DNA of 64,000 bases from Bacillota bacterium (lineage in GTDB: Bacteria > Bacillota > Clostridia > DSM-8532), in NCBI GenBank assembly GCA_022702935.2, contig JAKIML020000092.1, positions 91,957 to 155,956 of the forward strand, read 5' to 3'. A program made the position numbers and the translations under genes. Shown piece after piece: positions 43,815 to 52,885 of the stretch. Below the pieces are notes generated by a model. That model ran no database searches, was not told the DNA's origin, and saw only the letters and a list, made by a program, of their open reading frames with translations. Within the stretch, counting starts at the first letter, position 1; the number at the start of each line of letters is the position of its first letter.

Positions 43815-45606
43815 TGAAATCCTCCTTCTTGAATCGTAAGGGAATAGTCACACAGATTTCGGTACCTACGCCCAAACGGCTTCTGATGTCAAAGGTAAAC
43901 TCATCGCCATAGAATAAGGCCAATCGTTGATGAACATTATATAAACCGACACTCTCGGATATCTTTTTCCCTTCCTTGAGCATTTGATTAAGCGCATCCA
44001 GCCTCTGGTCACTTATTCCCGAACCATTATCCGAGACAGTGATAATCAGACGTTCGCTCAGAACTCTGGCTGTGACCCGCACAAATCGCAAATGAGAAAT
44101 TCCTTCAACCCCATGGACACAGGCATTTTCTACCAGGGGCTGAATGATCAGTTTAGGCAGAAGGCTCTCCTCAGCAGCAGCTTCCACCTCTATTTTATAT
44201 TCAAACTCATCGTCAAAGCGATACTTCTGGATCCTGAGAAACTCATCAAGGAATTTCATATCATCCTTAAGGCAGATGATATCATCATCCCAATTGATGA
44301 TATGTCTGAACATACGGGACATGTATTTGATCATCTGCGCTGTTTCAGTCTCATTCTTTACAACAGCTTTAAGTCGGATGCATTCCAGGGCGTTAAACAT
44401 GAAATGCGGATTTACCTGGCTTTGCAGTGCCAGCAGCTTGGCCTGAGCAGTCTCTCTTTCAAGCTGTGCTTTGACAAGCTGAGACTTATATTTCTCGTCA
44501 ATAAGGGTTTTCAACTGCTCGCTCATGTGGTTCATACTTTCGGCCAATATTCCGATTTCATCCTTCCCCATGGAATGATGGGCCGTTTGAATAAAGTTAC
44601 CCTGGGCAATTTGCATGGACTGCTTGACCACGCTCCGGATGCGCTTGGTAATATTCCCTGCAACCAGGAAAATAAAGAATACTGCCAGCAACATGTTAAA
44701 GAGAGCTACTCTGGTCGTTTTCCATCGCATCTTGCTGAACTCTTGAGCAATCATATTAGAGTCGTAAAGACCATATAAGGTTAACGACATGTCAGCAAGG
44801 GGCTGCTTGAGCACCACCATGCCCTCCTGGACTTTATCTTCATGGAATATATCATAGCTGCCAAATTCCTTATAGGTGTTGGCAGAAGCAATGATTCGGT
44901 TATCGGAATCAGTAAGGATTATATTAGAAAACAGATCAGTTTCTTCTAGCATTGACGACAGATAGGAGGTATCAATATCAAGTCTTATGGCCTTGTTGTA
45001 ATGGTAGTATTGTGGATAATAGGTAAGTGTTCTGATGACACTGAAGCTTCTGTCGTACATGCTCTGGGTTTTGGTGGGAATAAGAGATACACGCAAAAAG
45101 GGCCCATAATCGGTATGTGAGAGATTAATATAATTCTGATCCAGCAGGGTCTCCCCCAGGGTTCTATTGTCCCAGGGGATGATCTTTTTGACCAGGGCCC
45201 CGTTTAAGATGGTAGGGTTGTCGGAATAAAGAACCATTCTGCGAACCTGACGGTTAAAAGCCAAGTCCGAGAAGATGGTCTGCTCAATGTTGTCCTGATA
45301 GACCACCAGGAAATTGATGTCGGTGGAGTAGTTGCTGTCCAGAAGCTTATAGAGCTCCTCATTGGTATTGTATCGGTTGGAAAGGTTAATGACGCCGTTG
45401 ATAGTCTCGCTGACCTTGTTAGCCTTCTCGCTGAGAGACAGGGTCAGGTGCTGCATCATACTTGTTTGGATGTTTTCTTCGGTGTCGTTATAGTAGAATG
45501 TGTTCTGTATGGTAATAGGCAGGATGACACACCCAATGAAGATGAGGAGCATCTTTTGGGATACGGACAAGTTATTGAGAAAACTCAACAATCTAAACTT
45601 TCTCAC
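43792..45606 (-). CDS. Sensor histidine kinase (YesM-like, His_kinase family)
   Basis: 604 residues. Membrane helices at about 17-36 and 299-318 enclose a 260-residue extracellular Cache-type sensor. HAMP follows, then the phosphoacceptor in QSQVNPHFMFNALE (H401) and an HATPase with NACVHG and DNGSGIS. YesM-type kinases usually sense an extracellular sugar or oligosaccharide, sometimes through the binding protein. First gene of the xylan locus. Confidence 0.95.
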   Translation of the reverse strand: MRKFRLLSFLNNLSVSQKMLLIFIGCVILPITIQNTFYYNDTEENIQTSMMQHLTLSLSEKANKVSETINGVINLSNRYNTNEELYKLLDSNYSTDINFLVVYQDNIEQTIFSDLAFNRQVRRMVLYSDNPTILNGALVKKIIPWDNRTLGETLLDQNYINLSHTDYGPFLRVSLIPTKTQSMYDRSFSVIRTLTYYPQYYHYNKAIRLDIDTSYLSSMLEETDLFSNIILTDSDNRIIASANTYKEFGSYDIFHEDKVQEGMVVLKQPLADMSLTLYGLYDSNMIAQEFSKMRWKTTRVALFNMLLAVFFIFLVAGNITKRIRSVVKQSMQIAQGNFIQTAHHSMGKDEIGILAESMNHMSEQLKTLIDEKYKSQLVKAQLERETAQAKLLALQSQVNPHFMFNALECIRLKAVVKNETETAQMIKYMSRMFRHIINWDDDIICLKDDMKFLDEFLRIQKYRFDDEFEYKIEVEAAAEESLLPKLIIQPLVENACVHGVEGISHLRFVRVTARVLSERLIITVSDNGSGISDQRLDALNQMLKEGKKISESVGLYNVHQRLALFYGDEFTFDIRSRLGVGTEICVTIPLRFKKEDFSVLNTTH

Positions 45607-46012
45607 ATATACATCTCCTTAAGCGGCGGCATCCCTAGTGCGTTCTGCGTTCTTTCATGTCGGGCCTAAGTTGAGAATTCTTCCGAAAGCAATATTCATT
45701 TTATCAAAAGCAATCATGATTTTCCACCGGGATTATATTCTGGCCCGCTGCTCTTTGGATGCTTTGAGTGTGTCTCATATATTCAAAGATACCATAAATC
45801 ATAAAGCGTAAACAAATCTTTTCAGAAAACCCCGCGCCATATCCTGGAATCAAACTTTCATCGCTCTATGGACTACAGTAATATATTGTCATTTTGGGAG
45901 GAAAAATTAATAATTTTGAATGTAAGTACAAATACGAAATAACAGGGCCCCAAGGCCATAGGATCTATGGTGTCGTCCATCATTATGACAAACTGGCTGA
46001 CAATAATCACAT
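45607..46012. other. Intergenic region upstream of the sensor kinase
   Basis: About 400 bases with no supported gene. It is AT-rich and should hold the promoter of the yesM-yesN pair, but no clear -35/-10 pair was found. GGGAGGAAAAATTA at about 45896 on the plus strand is followed only by an eight-codon frame. Confidence 0.5.
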
Positions 46013-46046
46013 AGGGCCTGCCCTCTTACAAAAGAGAGCAGGCCCT
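46013..46046. repeat. Strong inverted repeat downstream of the tRNA terminator
   Basis: AGGGCCTGC and GCAGGCCCT form a perfect 9-bp stem, extended by CTCTT/AAGAG inside. No T tract follows directly on either strand. It may be a back-up terminator for the tRNA transcript. Confidence 0.55.
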
Positions 46047-46065
46047 GGCTCATTTTCTGAGACAT

Positions 46066-46099
46066 AAAAAAACCTTGTAACGCTATGTTACAAGGTTTT
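46066..46099 (-). terminator. Intrinsic terminator of tRNA-Ala
   Basis: AACCTTGTAAC and GTTACAAGGTT form a perfect 11-bp stem with a 5-base loop and are followed on the minus strand by a T run. It lies ten bases after the tRNA 3' end. Confidence 0.92.
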
Positions 46100-46109
46100 C
46101 CTTTGTACC

Positions 46110-46185
<76 letters not shown>

Positions 46186-46363
46186 GTGACCTCTCCTATT
46201 ATAAAAGAGAATTTTATTTTTTTCAATACCTTTTCTGACTTTTTATACAGAGAATTTTTAGCCAGATTGTTTCTCTGTGCGATTTCCTGTAAACACCTGC
46301 CCTGCGATTCCCATAAGTGGCTGTTTCTCGCAGACCACCCCCTTCATACCTACTCCCCTTCTC

Positions 46364-47026
46364 CTATCCTACAGGGCCCTCGTCAATGATGATTTCTGTG
46401 GGCTGCTCCTCCAGGGTATCCACAACCTCACTTTCCACCTCAGCATCGGCATCGGATGCACTGGTCCCGGGCGTAAGCTGGAGATAATCCATAAGGAGCT
46501 GAATACTTGCGCTGAAAGTATAGAAGTAAGGTCTGCGCTGACTGTCCAGAACCAGAATAAGGGGCTCCTCTTTCTCACTGACAATGATGAATATCTGATC
46601 CAGTGTTTTGATTCCCGATTCATTGAGGAGCTTTACATCCACATTTCTGACAGGATCAAAGGGAACACGTATCACATAGCCTTTTTCGGGGAAGGGCATG
46701 AGCTTGCTATAGAGGCTCTTAATGGTTTTCACATAATTGAAGACCTCATTCTGAATCTGCGGGGTCAGCGGTTTTCTCACCACTACCTCACTCTTTTTAA
46801 TGTCGTAGGCCTCCACATTGAAGCTTTGCCCCTGTGCCTCTGCATCGGACAAATAGGCGATAAAATGTGTATCCTCAAACATTTGTGCCATACCAAGCAC
46901 TGATTTGTATTTATTCTCGTTTTGTGTGATAATCGCGGCCGTATAGAGGGTGGCTCCCACCAGACAAAGGATGACCACGAATAAGATAATGCCAATGGTT
47001 CTCTTCCTTATGCGTATCAGAATCAT
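46364..47026 (-). CDS. Membrane-anchored hypothetical protein
   Basis: 220 residues from ATG 47026, with GGGAGG eight bases upstream. One N-terminal membrane helix (about 9-32) is followed by an extracytoplasmic domain of about 160 residues with VIRVPFDP and an IFIIVSEKEEPLILVLD core, and an acidic, low-complexity tail (SDADAEVESEVV). I recognise no family. It lies 68 bases after the HD hydrolase gene and may be its operon partner; tyrA is further upstream. Confidence 0.75.
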   Translation of the reverse strand: MILIRIRKRTIGIILFVVILCLVGATLYTAAIITQNENKYKSVLGMAQMFEDTHFIAYLSDAEAQGQSFNVEAYDIKKSEVVVRKPLTPQIQNEVFNYVKTIKSLYSKLMPFPEKGYVIRVPFDPVRNVDVKLLNESGIKTLDQIFIIVSEKEEPLILVLDSQRRPYFYTFSASIQLLMDYLQLTPGTSASDADAEVESEVVDTLEEQPTEIIIDEGPVG

Positions 47027-47094
47027 GCTGCTCACCTCCCTAGACTTTATGAGGCGAGCAGGTCATTTATACGTTGTACAACTTTTCAGACAAG

Positions 47095-47661
47095 CTAAAT
47101 TCCAAGGATTTCATAGACACCCTTATGGCACAGGGCGCGAATTTCATCATCAAAGGCCTGAAACTCTCTGAATTTGGATTGGAGAATGGGAAGAAACTCC
47201 GGATTCTTTTTCTCATACCGGGATATGACATCAGCCAGGCGTTTATCCTGTCTGACCACAGAACCATGGTCCTCCAGGTTATCGGCGATAAACACCAGCT
47301 TTTCCTCAATGGTTCTGACGAAGAAGTCCTCGGGCTTAAGGCCGTAGGCTTCAATATCTTCGGGCCTGTAAGTGCCATTGGAATGGCAGGCACAGATACG
47401 CGCCAATTCATCCTCCCCCAGCGCCTTCATAAGCTTGTACCCCTCATAGGAATGGGCAAAGGGACATTGGGTAACACTTCGACCAAAATCATGGACAAGT
47501 CCCATGAGCCTGACCTTTTCAGGGTCGATGGGAATAAAGTCTTTAAGGGCCAGCGCCAGCCTGTAGGCAATCTCCCCCACCTGGATGCAGTGTCTGTCCC
47601 AGTCATGGCCTTTCTCTATAGGAAAGCTTCTTAAGAGCTTAAGGGCTTCAGCGTAATTCAA
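47095..47661 (-). CDS. HD-domain phosphohydrolase
   Basis: 188 residues. HD metal motif: the H of DWDRHC, then VHDFGRS, and two more histidines (AHSYEGY and CACHSNG) with a late aspartate (FIADNLED). Members hydrolyse phosphate esters or nucleotides; single-domain forms in this size range are uncharacterised. It follows tyrA by 34 bases on the same strand. Confidence 0.88.
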   Translation of the reverse strand: MNYAEALKLLRSFPIEKGHDWDRHCIQVGEIAYRLALALKDFIPIDPEKVRLMGLVHDFGRSVTQCPFAHSYEGYKLMKALGEDELARICACHSNGTYRPEDIEAYGLKPEDFFVRTIEEKLVFIADNLEDHGSVVRQDKRLADVISRYEKKNPEFLPILQSKFREFQAFDDEIRALCHKGVYEILGI

Positions 47662-47695
47662 TGTTCTTCATTCCTTCTGGTTTTTCACTGTTAGT

Positions 47696-48796
47696 TTATT
47701 CCTTCTTCTTGGCTTTGTACCCAAGATGAATAAGGGCGGCTATTCCCTTTTCCCGGGACTCCTCATCCTCGAACTGGATCTCCAGTGCCCCTTCCTCGGT
47801 TTCGCGGTTGTTAAGGATACCGATATTCTTGATATTGATGCTCTCCCGGGCTAAGGCGGTGGCAATAACAGCAATAATACCCGGCCTGTCCTCCACATCC
47901 ACCAGAATGTCAAAGGTCTTCTGAATAAGGCTCTTACGATCCGAGAAGGTGTTTCTGAGCAACCGGGCTGACTGGAAGAAGTGCTGGATCTTATCCCATT
48001 GCCCTTGTCGAAGGTTCTCCTCAAATTCTGACAGAGCTCCACCTAAGGTTTTCAGGGTATCCAGGATAATATCCTTGTTAGAGAGACAGATCCCCGCCCA
48101 GAGTTCGGGTGAGGACGAAGCTATACGGGTTATATCCTTAAATCCGCCTGCGGCCAAAGTTTTCATATGATTATTGGGGCCGTCCAGCGTTCCTACCAGG
48201 TTAACCAGCAGGGCGGCAACCACATGGGGAACATGACTGATGGCCGCAGTGGCTTTATCGTGTTCCTCACCGTTGAGTACCAGGGGAATGGCTCCCAGGA
48301 CTTCTACGAGGTGCTTAATGGCCTCAAGATCCTCTGTGCTGGATTTTTCTGTAGGAGTAAGACAATAATAGGCATTTTCAAAAAGATTGGCTTTGGCGGC
48401 CGAATAACCTGATTTTTCAGAGCCCGCCAGAGGATGTCCTCCAATAAACCGGTGTGCCAGCCCCAGTTCTTGAATAAGGGCCAGCACCTCCCCTTTTGTG
48501 CTCCCTACATCGGTAAGAATGCACGTGTCGGGCAGCGCATCTCTAAGCTCCTTGAGGATGTTTCTCATGGCAAAGACGGGTATGCAGAGAAACACGGCCT
48601 CTGCTTCTGAAAAGCCGCTTCCAAGTTTATCGGCGCCATGATCAATGACACCCTCGGCCAGGGCTTTCCGGATAACGTCCCCATCCTGATCCCAAGCGGT
48701 AATTTCTATGGACTTGCTCTTTCTTTTAAAGGCTTTTGCCATGGAGCCGCCAATGAGCCCCAGGCCTATAATACCTATTCTGCGCAGTTCTTTCAT
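47696..48796 (-). CDS. tyrA: Prephenate dehydrogenase with ACT domain
   Basis: 366 residues. NAD-binding start RIGIIGLGLIGGS, catalytic block IGGHPLAGSEKSGY, and a C-terminal ACT domain (about 290-366, FDILVDVEDRPGIIA). It converts prephenate to 4-hydroxyphenylpyruvate in tyrosine synthesis, and the ACT domain probably gives tyrosine feedback. No other aromatic-pathway genes are adjacent. Confidence 0.95.
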   Translation of the reverse strand: MKELRRIGIIGLGLIGGSMAKAFKRKSKSIEITAWDQDGDVIRKALAEGVIDHGADKLGSGFSEAEAVFLCIPVFAMRNILKELRDALPDTCILTDVGSTKGEVLALIQELGLAHRFIGGHPLAGSEKSGYSAAKANLFENAYYCLTPTEKSSTEDLEAIKHLVEVLGAIPLVLNGEEHDKATAAISHVPHVVAALLVNLVGTLDGPNNHMKTLAAGGFKDITRIASSSPELWAGICLSNKDIILDTLKTLGGALSEFEENLRQGQWDKIQHFFQSARLLRNTFSDRKSLIQKTFDILVDVEDRPGIIAVIATALARESINIKNIGILNNRETEEGALEIQFEDEESREKGIAALIHLGYKAKKKE

Positions 48797-48850
48797 GCTG
48801 TTTTATCTCCTATCCATGCTTCCGTACTACCATTGGCAATAAGCTGGGTA

Positions 48851-49612
48851 TTATTCAACCGTTAAGGTCTTTAAAGAACGTCGAAGGACCGATGGCGTAA
48901 TCCCATTCTCCAATTGGGCCATCTTCGTATACTTCTTGATGATCTTCCAGATCCCCTGGCGTGAAAAGCGTTTTCCACTGCTGTTGATAAAGAGGGATGT
49001 CTCCATGGAGTTCTTCAGCAAATAGGGTCGGGCACGCATCAAATAATCCCTCACATCCTCGGCACACTGAGCGGGAATCGCAATCTGGCGATGCTTTGCT
49101 CCTTGCGCTATGCTGATACAGCTTTTATCCAGCTCCACTTGCTCCACGTTAAGCGCAATCAATTCGCTGACCTTCAGCCCAGCCTCATAGAGGAGCCGCA
49201 TAATCACCCTGTCTCGGATGCTCTTGGTCCCTTCGGTTCCAGGGACAAGGATGAGTTTGCTCATTTCCTGTTCGGATACAGCTCTCGGCGGTCTTTTGTC
49301 TATCTTTGGGGTTGTTATCCCATAAAGGGGATTTCCCTCCACATGGCCATTTCGGATAAGATAGCGATAAAATATCCTTAACGAGGCAATGGATCGTGAT
49401 ATGGTCGATGGAGATTTCCCCATACGTCCCAGGGACTCGATATACTTTTCCAGGACAGGCTTTCCCGCCAAATGCGTCTCATGGATCCCCGAAGTTCTGA
49501 GATATGCAATATACTGTCTGATATCACGCTCATAGGAAAGAAGGGTATTGTCTGACAGGTTCAGTTGATCCTTCATATACGCCATACATGCACTTACAAT
49601 ATTGTCCATCAT
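48851..49612 (-). CDS. XerD-like tyrosine recombinase, truncated and catalytically degenerate
   Basis: 253 residues, against about 295 for XerD. The N-terminal SAM-like domain is complete. In the catalytic domain, the first arginine is lysine (GLKVSEL for GLRVSEL), the HxxR box is SVLR (TPSVLRRSL for TPHxLRHSF), and the protein stops there, so the second histidine and the tyrosine nucleophile are missing. The DNA after the stop does not encode the lost tail in any frame. It cannot recombine DNA by the known mechanism. It may be a decaying gene or a domesticated DNA-binding protein. Next to a NUDIX gene, a common xerD setting in Clostridia. Confidence 0.8.
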   Translation of the reverse strand: MMDNIVSACMAYMKDQLNLSDNTLLSYERDIRQYIAYLRTSGIHETHLAGKPVLEKYIESLGRMGKSPSTISRSIASLRIFYRYLIRNGHVEGNPLYGITTPKIDKRPPRAVSEQEMSKLILVPGTEGTKSIRDRVIMRLLYEAGLKVSELIALNVEQVELDKSCISIAQGAKHRQIAIPAQCAEDVRDYLMRARPYLLKNSMETSLFINSSGKRFSRQGIWKIIKKYTKMAQLENGITPSVLRRSLKTLTVE

Positions 49613-49638
49613 GGCTCCTCCGGTATTTTTTGCTTCGT

Positions 49639-50184
49639 TTATTTTCTCTTGTTGATGATTCTTTCAGCCATGAGAATTCCTGCTACTGACTTGGCATCAC
49701 AGATAACGCCCTCATCAATCATCCGCAAGGCTTCTTCTAAAGGATATGCCTTGGCTGTAATAAATTCATCCTCATCGGGATGACATTCCCCACAGGACAA
49801 TCCCGTTGCCAAATAGATGTGCAAAATCTCATCCGCAAAGGCCGGAGCCGGGTAAAGTGTCAGAATCTTCTCCAACTTTTGCGCCGTGTATCCGGTTTCC
49901 TCTTCCAACTCCCTGGCTGCACAACGCTCAGGGTCCTCCCCAGGGAAGTCCAGTTTTCCTGCCGGAAGCTCGATAAAAACCTTATCGTTGGGTTTTCTGA
50001 ACTGTTCTACCAGAATAATCTGACCGTCATCGGTGATGGGTATCACCACCGAAGCACCGGGATTCCGAATGACATCCCGGGTGGCGATCTTTCCATTGGG
50101 CAGCTCAACAGTCAGCCTTTCCACATCTAATATATTGCCATGATAAATAGGCTGTACGCCTATGGTTTTCTCGTAATAGTTCAC
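49639..50184 (-). CDS. NUDIX hydrolase, ADP-ribose pyrophosphatase type
   Basis: 181 residues. The Nudix box ends RELEEETGY, and the preceding LPAGKLDFPGE and the VVIPITDDG strand fit ADP-ribose pyrophosphatases. It hydrolyses ADP-ribose to AMP and ribose-5-phosphate. It lies between proC and the XerD-like gene on the same strand; spacing of 16-26 bases suggests one operon. Confidence 0.93.
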   Translation of the reverse strand: MNYYEKTIGVQPIYHGNILDVERLTVELPNGKIATRDVIRNPGASVVIPITDDGQIILVEQFRKPNDKVFIELPAGKLDFPGEDPERCAARELEEETGYTAQKLEKILTLYPAPAFADEILHIYLATGLSCGECHPDEDEFITAKAYPLEEALRMIDEGVICDAKSVAGILMAERIINKRK

Positions 50185-50200
50185 CTAAATAGCCCCCCTG

Positions 50201-51013
50201 TTATTGTTTGCGTCCGATTTCCCGCGCTCTTTTGGTGCACTCGCCCATGGCGGTGATGACCGCATTGCGGAAGCCTTCTCTTTCTAAGGCCGCTACCGCT
50301 TCAATGGTGGTGCCTGCAGGCGAGCAAACCATGTCCTTGAGCTCAGCGGGGTGCTTTCCTGTATCCAAAACCATTTTGGCAGATCCAAGCACCGCCTGTG
50401 CCGCAAGTCTGTAGGCCATTGCTCTGGGAATCCCCGACTGAACTGCTGCATCAGCCATGGCTTCAATGAACATGAAGACATAGGCAGGGCTGCTTCCTGT
50501 CAGTGCTGTAACCTCGCTCATAAGTCTTTCTTCCAGTTCTTCCACTTTGCCTGAGAAGCGCAGCAGCTTCATGACCAATTGTTTATCCTGACAGGATATA
50601 AGGTCGTCACAACATATTAATGTCATGCCCTCACCAACCATGGCCGGTGTATTGGGCATGGTTCTCACCACCTTGGCATCCTGGCCCAGAATGCCTTTAT
50701 AAAAGGCGATGGGCAAGCCTACTATAATGGACACAAGAATCTTTTCGGGAGTCAAAGCCGACTTGATTTCCTTGAGTACATCCTCGGCATATTGTGGCTT
50801 AACAGCCAGAATGATAATATCGCTGTCATCCACCAAACCTTTGCTGCTGGTTTTGATGGTTATGGGATTCTCTTTTGCCAGGTTATTCAAAGCATCAGTA
50901 TTCACATCATAGCCATTGATGGAAAACTGTCCTTCATGATCGCCTTTGACAATACTTTTGACCAGGGCGCCGCCCATATTTCCGACGCCAATAAAACCTA
51001 CCTTACAAGCCAT
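50201..51013 (-). CDS. proC: Pyrroline-5-carboxylate reductase
   Basis: 270 residues. NADPH-binding start GFIGVGNMGGAL, the conserved RTMPNTPAMVGEGMT segment and the C-terminal block SSPAYVFMFIEAMADAA with MVCSPAGTTIEA. It makes proline from pyrroline-5-carboxylate. It lies between ruvB and the NUDIX gene. Confidence 0.96.
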   Translation of the reverse strand: MACKVGFIGVGNMGGALVKSIVKGDHEGQFSINGYDVNTDALNNLAKENPITIKTSSKGLVDDSDIIILAVKPQYAEDVLKEIKSALTPEKILVSIIVGLPIAFYKGILGQDAKVVRTMPNTPAMVGEGMTLICCDDLISCQDKQLVMKLLRFSGKVEELEERLMSEVTALTGSSPAYVFMFIEAMADAAVQSGIPRAMAYRLAAQAVLGSAKMVLDTGKHPAELKDMVCSPAGTTIEAVAALEREGFRNAVITAMGECTKRAREIGRKQ

Positions 51014-51039
51014 AGGCTTGACCTCCCGTTCTACCGTGT

Positions 51040-52080
51040 TTATTCCTTATCAAGGAATGAGATTTGTTCCTGTTCATTATCTTTTGCAATATAGGAAATT
51101 CCCAGATGCTGATAAGCCAGACGTGTCGCTTTTCTGCCGCGGGGAGTTTTTTGGATGAAGCCAAGCTGCAAAAGATAGGGCTCATAAACATCCTCAATAG
51201 TATTGGCTTCTTCACCCGTAGAGGCCGCCAAGGTATCCAGCCCCACAGGTCCCCCGTCAAATTTATGGATAATGGATTCCAAAACCACTCTGTCGGTATT
51301 GTCCAAACCCAGATCGTCGATGTCCAGGGCCTTAAGTCCGAAGCGCGCTATTTCCAAAGTGATCCGTCCGTCCGATTGTATCTGGGCAAAGTCCCTCAAC
51401 CGCTTCAAAAGACGATTGGCAATACGAGGCGTGCCTCTGGAGCGCTTGGCAATCTCTCGGGCCGCTTCATCCTCAATAGCAATGCCCAGAATGCCTGCAG
51501 ACCTTTTGACAATGGCCTTAAGCTCATCATGGGTATACAATTCAAGACGGTTGATAATACCGAAGCGATCTCTGAGAGGATTGGTCAAAAGGCCTGCCCG
51601 TGTGGTCGCCCCTATCAGGGTAAACTTAGGCAGATCCAAGCGAATGGATCGTGCACTGGGCCCCTTGCCAATGATAATATCCAGGGCAAAGTCCTCCATA
51701 GCCGGATAGAGGATTTCTTCCACACTCCGGTTCAGACGATGGATCTCATCAATAAACAGGACATCGGACTCACCAAGATTGGTCAATATGGCCGCCAGAT
51801 CCCCCGCCTTTTCAATGGCAGGACCCGAGGTAATCTTAATATTCACGCCCAGCTCGCTGGCAATAACTCCGGCCAGCGTGGTTTTTCCCAACCCGGGAGG
51901 GCCGTACAGGAGCACATGATCCAAGGCCTCTCCTCTCTGCTTTGTGGCTTGAATAAACACCTGAAGATTTTCCTTAACCTTGGTCTGTCCAACATATTCG
52001 GCAATGGTTCGTGGTCTTAAGCCCGACTCATCCAGATCATCCTTTTTCAGTTCTCGGCTGGTCAGTCTCTCATCTTCCAC
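51040..52080 (-). CDS. ruvB: Holliday junction helicase RuvB
   Basis: 346 residues. AAA+ ATPase with Walker [12 protein letters not shown], Walker B DEIHRLNR and the sensor GATTRAGLL, then the C-terminal winged helix ending [10 protein letters not shown]. It drives branch migration with RuvA. It follows ruvA by 13 bases; ruvC is not in the window. Confidence 0.98.
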   Translation of the reverse strand: MEDERLTSRELKKDDLDESGLRPRTIAEYVGQTKVKENLQVFIQATKQRGEALDHVLLYGPPGLGKTTLAGVIASELGVNIKITSGPAIEKAGDLAAILTNLGESDVLFIDEIHRLNRSVEEILYPAMEDFALDIIIGKGPSARSIRLDLPKFTLIGATTRAGLLTNPLRDRFGIINRLELYTHDELKAIVKRSAGILGIAIEDEAAREIAKRSRGTPRIANRLLKRLRDFAQIQSDGRITLEIARFGLKALDIDDLGLDNTDRVVLESIIHKFDGGPVGLDTLAASTGEEANTIEDVYEPYLLQLGFIQKTPRGRKATRLAYQHLGISYIAKDNEQEQISFLDKE

Positions 52081-52093
52081 AGGGCCACCTCAC

Positions 52094-52699
52094 TTAGCGA
52101 AACATTTGCTTAAGAGCATCCTTAATAATCTGCTCTACGGTTTTCTCCGGGCCATAGGCACAGGCCACGGCCTTTGAGGCTTCCTGTGAAGAGTAACCCA
52201 GCATCACCAAAGCACTGATGGCCTCGGAGATCCGATTATCCCCGGCCGCCGTTTGCTCGGGCAGATCGCATTTCAAATCTGGCAGATTCACTTGCTCCTT
52301 CTTCAATTTATCCTTCAGCTCCAGGATAATTCTTTGGGCTGTTTTCTTGCCAATACCCGGTGCCTTGGTAAACTTGTCAGCATCGTCGGTGAGCACGGCC
52401 AGCCCGAATTGGGAGGGCTGGATATGGGATACCAGTGAAAGAGCAGCCTTTGGTCCCACTCCAGACACCGAAAGAAGCTGTTCAAACATCTTGAGTTCTT
52501 CTTCGTTAAGGAAACCATAAAGAGCCTGTGTGTCCTCGCGTACATAGAAGTGGGTATACAGCTTAACCTCGCTCCCGGTGGCGGGCCCCACGCTTAAGGC
52601 TGTGGCAGTGGTAAAGATACGATAACCCACCCCATGAACATCCACAACCATACTGTCCGAAGTTTTTCTCTCAAGGGTTCCTTTGATATAGGCAAACAC
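52094..52699 (-). CDS. ruvA: Holliday junction binding protein RuvA
   Basis: 201 residues. OB-fold start MFAYIKGTLERK, two helix-hairpin-helix motifs (LLSVSGVGPKAALSL and FTKAPGIGKKTAQRI), and the C-terminal RuvB-binding domain. The start is GTG at 52699, two bases after the stop of the small gene upstream, with GGTGA seven bases before it. Confidence 0.97.
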   Translation of the reverse strand: MFAYIKGTLERKTSDSMVVDVHGVGYRIFTTATALSVGPATGSEVKLYTHFYVREDTQALYGFLNEEELKMFEQLLSVSGVGPKAALSLVSHIQPSQFGLAVLTDDADKFTKAPGIGKKTAQRIILELKDKLKKEQVNLPDLKCDLPEQTAAGDNRISEAISALVMLGYSSQEASKAVACAYGPEKTVEQIIKDALKQMFR

Positions 52700-52701
52700 G
52701 C

Positions 52702-52872
52702 TTAATCACCATTTCCTGTATAGGAGAAATCCCCTATACCAAGCTTTTGCTGGAGCTCCTCCACCAGGACTCTGTAGGCCTCTACCTCTTCTCTCAGCTC
52801 TTTTAACAGCTCGTCCTTGATGCGGATAATCTCCAACAGTTCTTCTTTTGACATTTGATCTATATTAACCAT
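52702..52872 (-). CDS. Small coiled-coil protein
   Basis: 56 residues, running from MVNIDQMSKEELLEIIRIKD to SYTGNGD. The central part is strongly heptad-like (LLKELREEVEAYRVLVEELQ). Codon use fits coding, and the stop is two bases from the ruvA start, so translation is probably coupled. The ribosome binding site is weak. No family recognised; a short coiled-coil partner protein is the most that can be said. Confidence 0.65.
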   Translation of the reverse strand: MVNIDQMSKEELLEIIRIKDELLKELREEVEAYRVLVEELQQKLGIGDFSYTGNGD

Positions 52873-52885
52873 AATTCATCCAACC

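Noticed and set aside
48797..48850. Frameshifted C terminus of the XerD-like gene
   Set aside because: None of the three frames after the stop encodes the second histidine or tyrosine region of XerD.
51064..52020. 318-codon open frame on the plus strand
   Set aside because: Antisense to ruvB; no recognisable motif.
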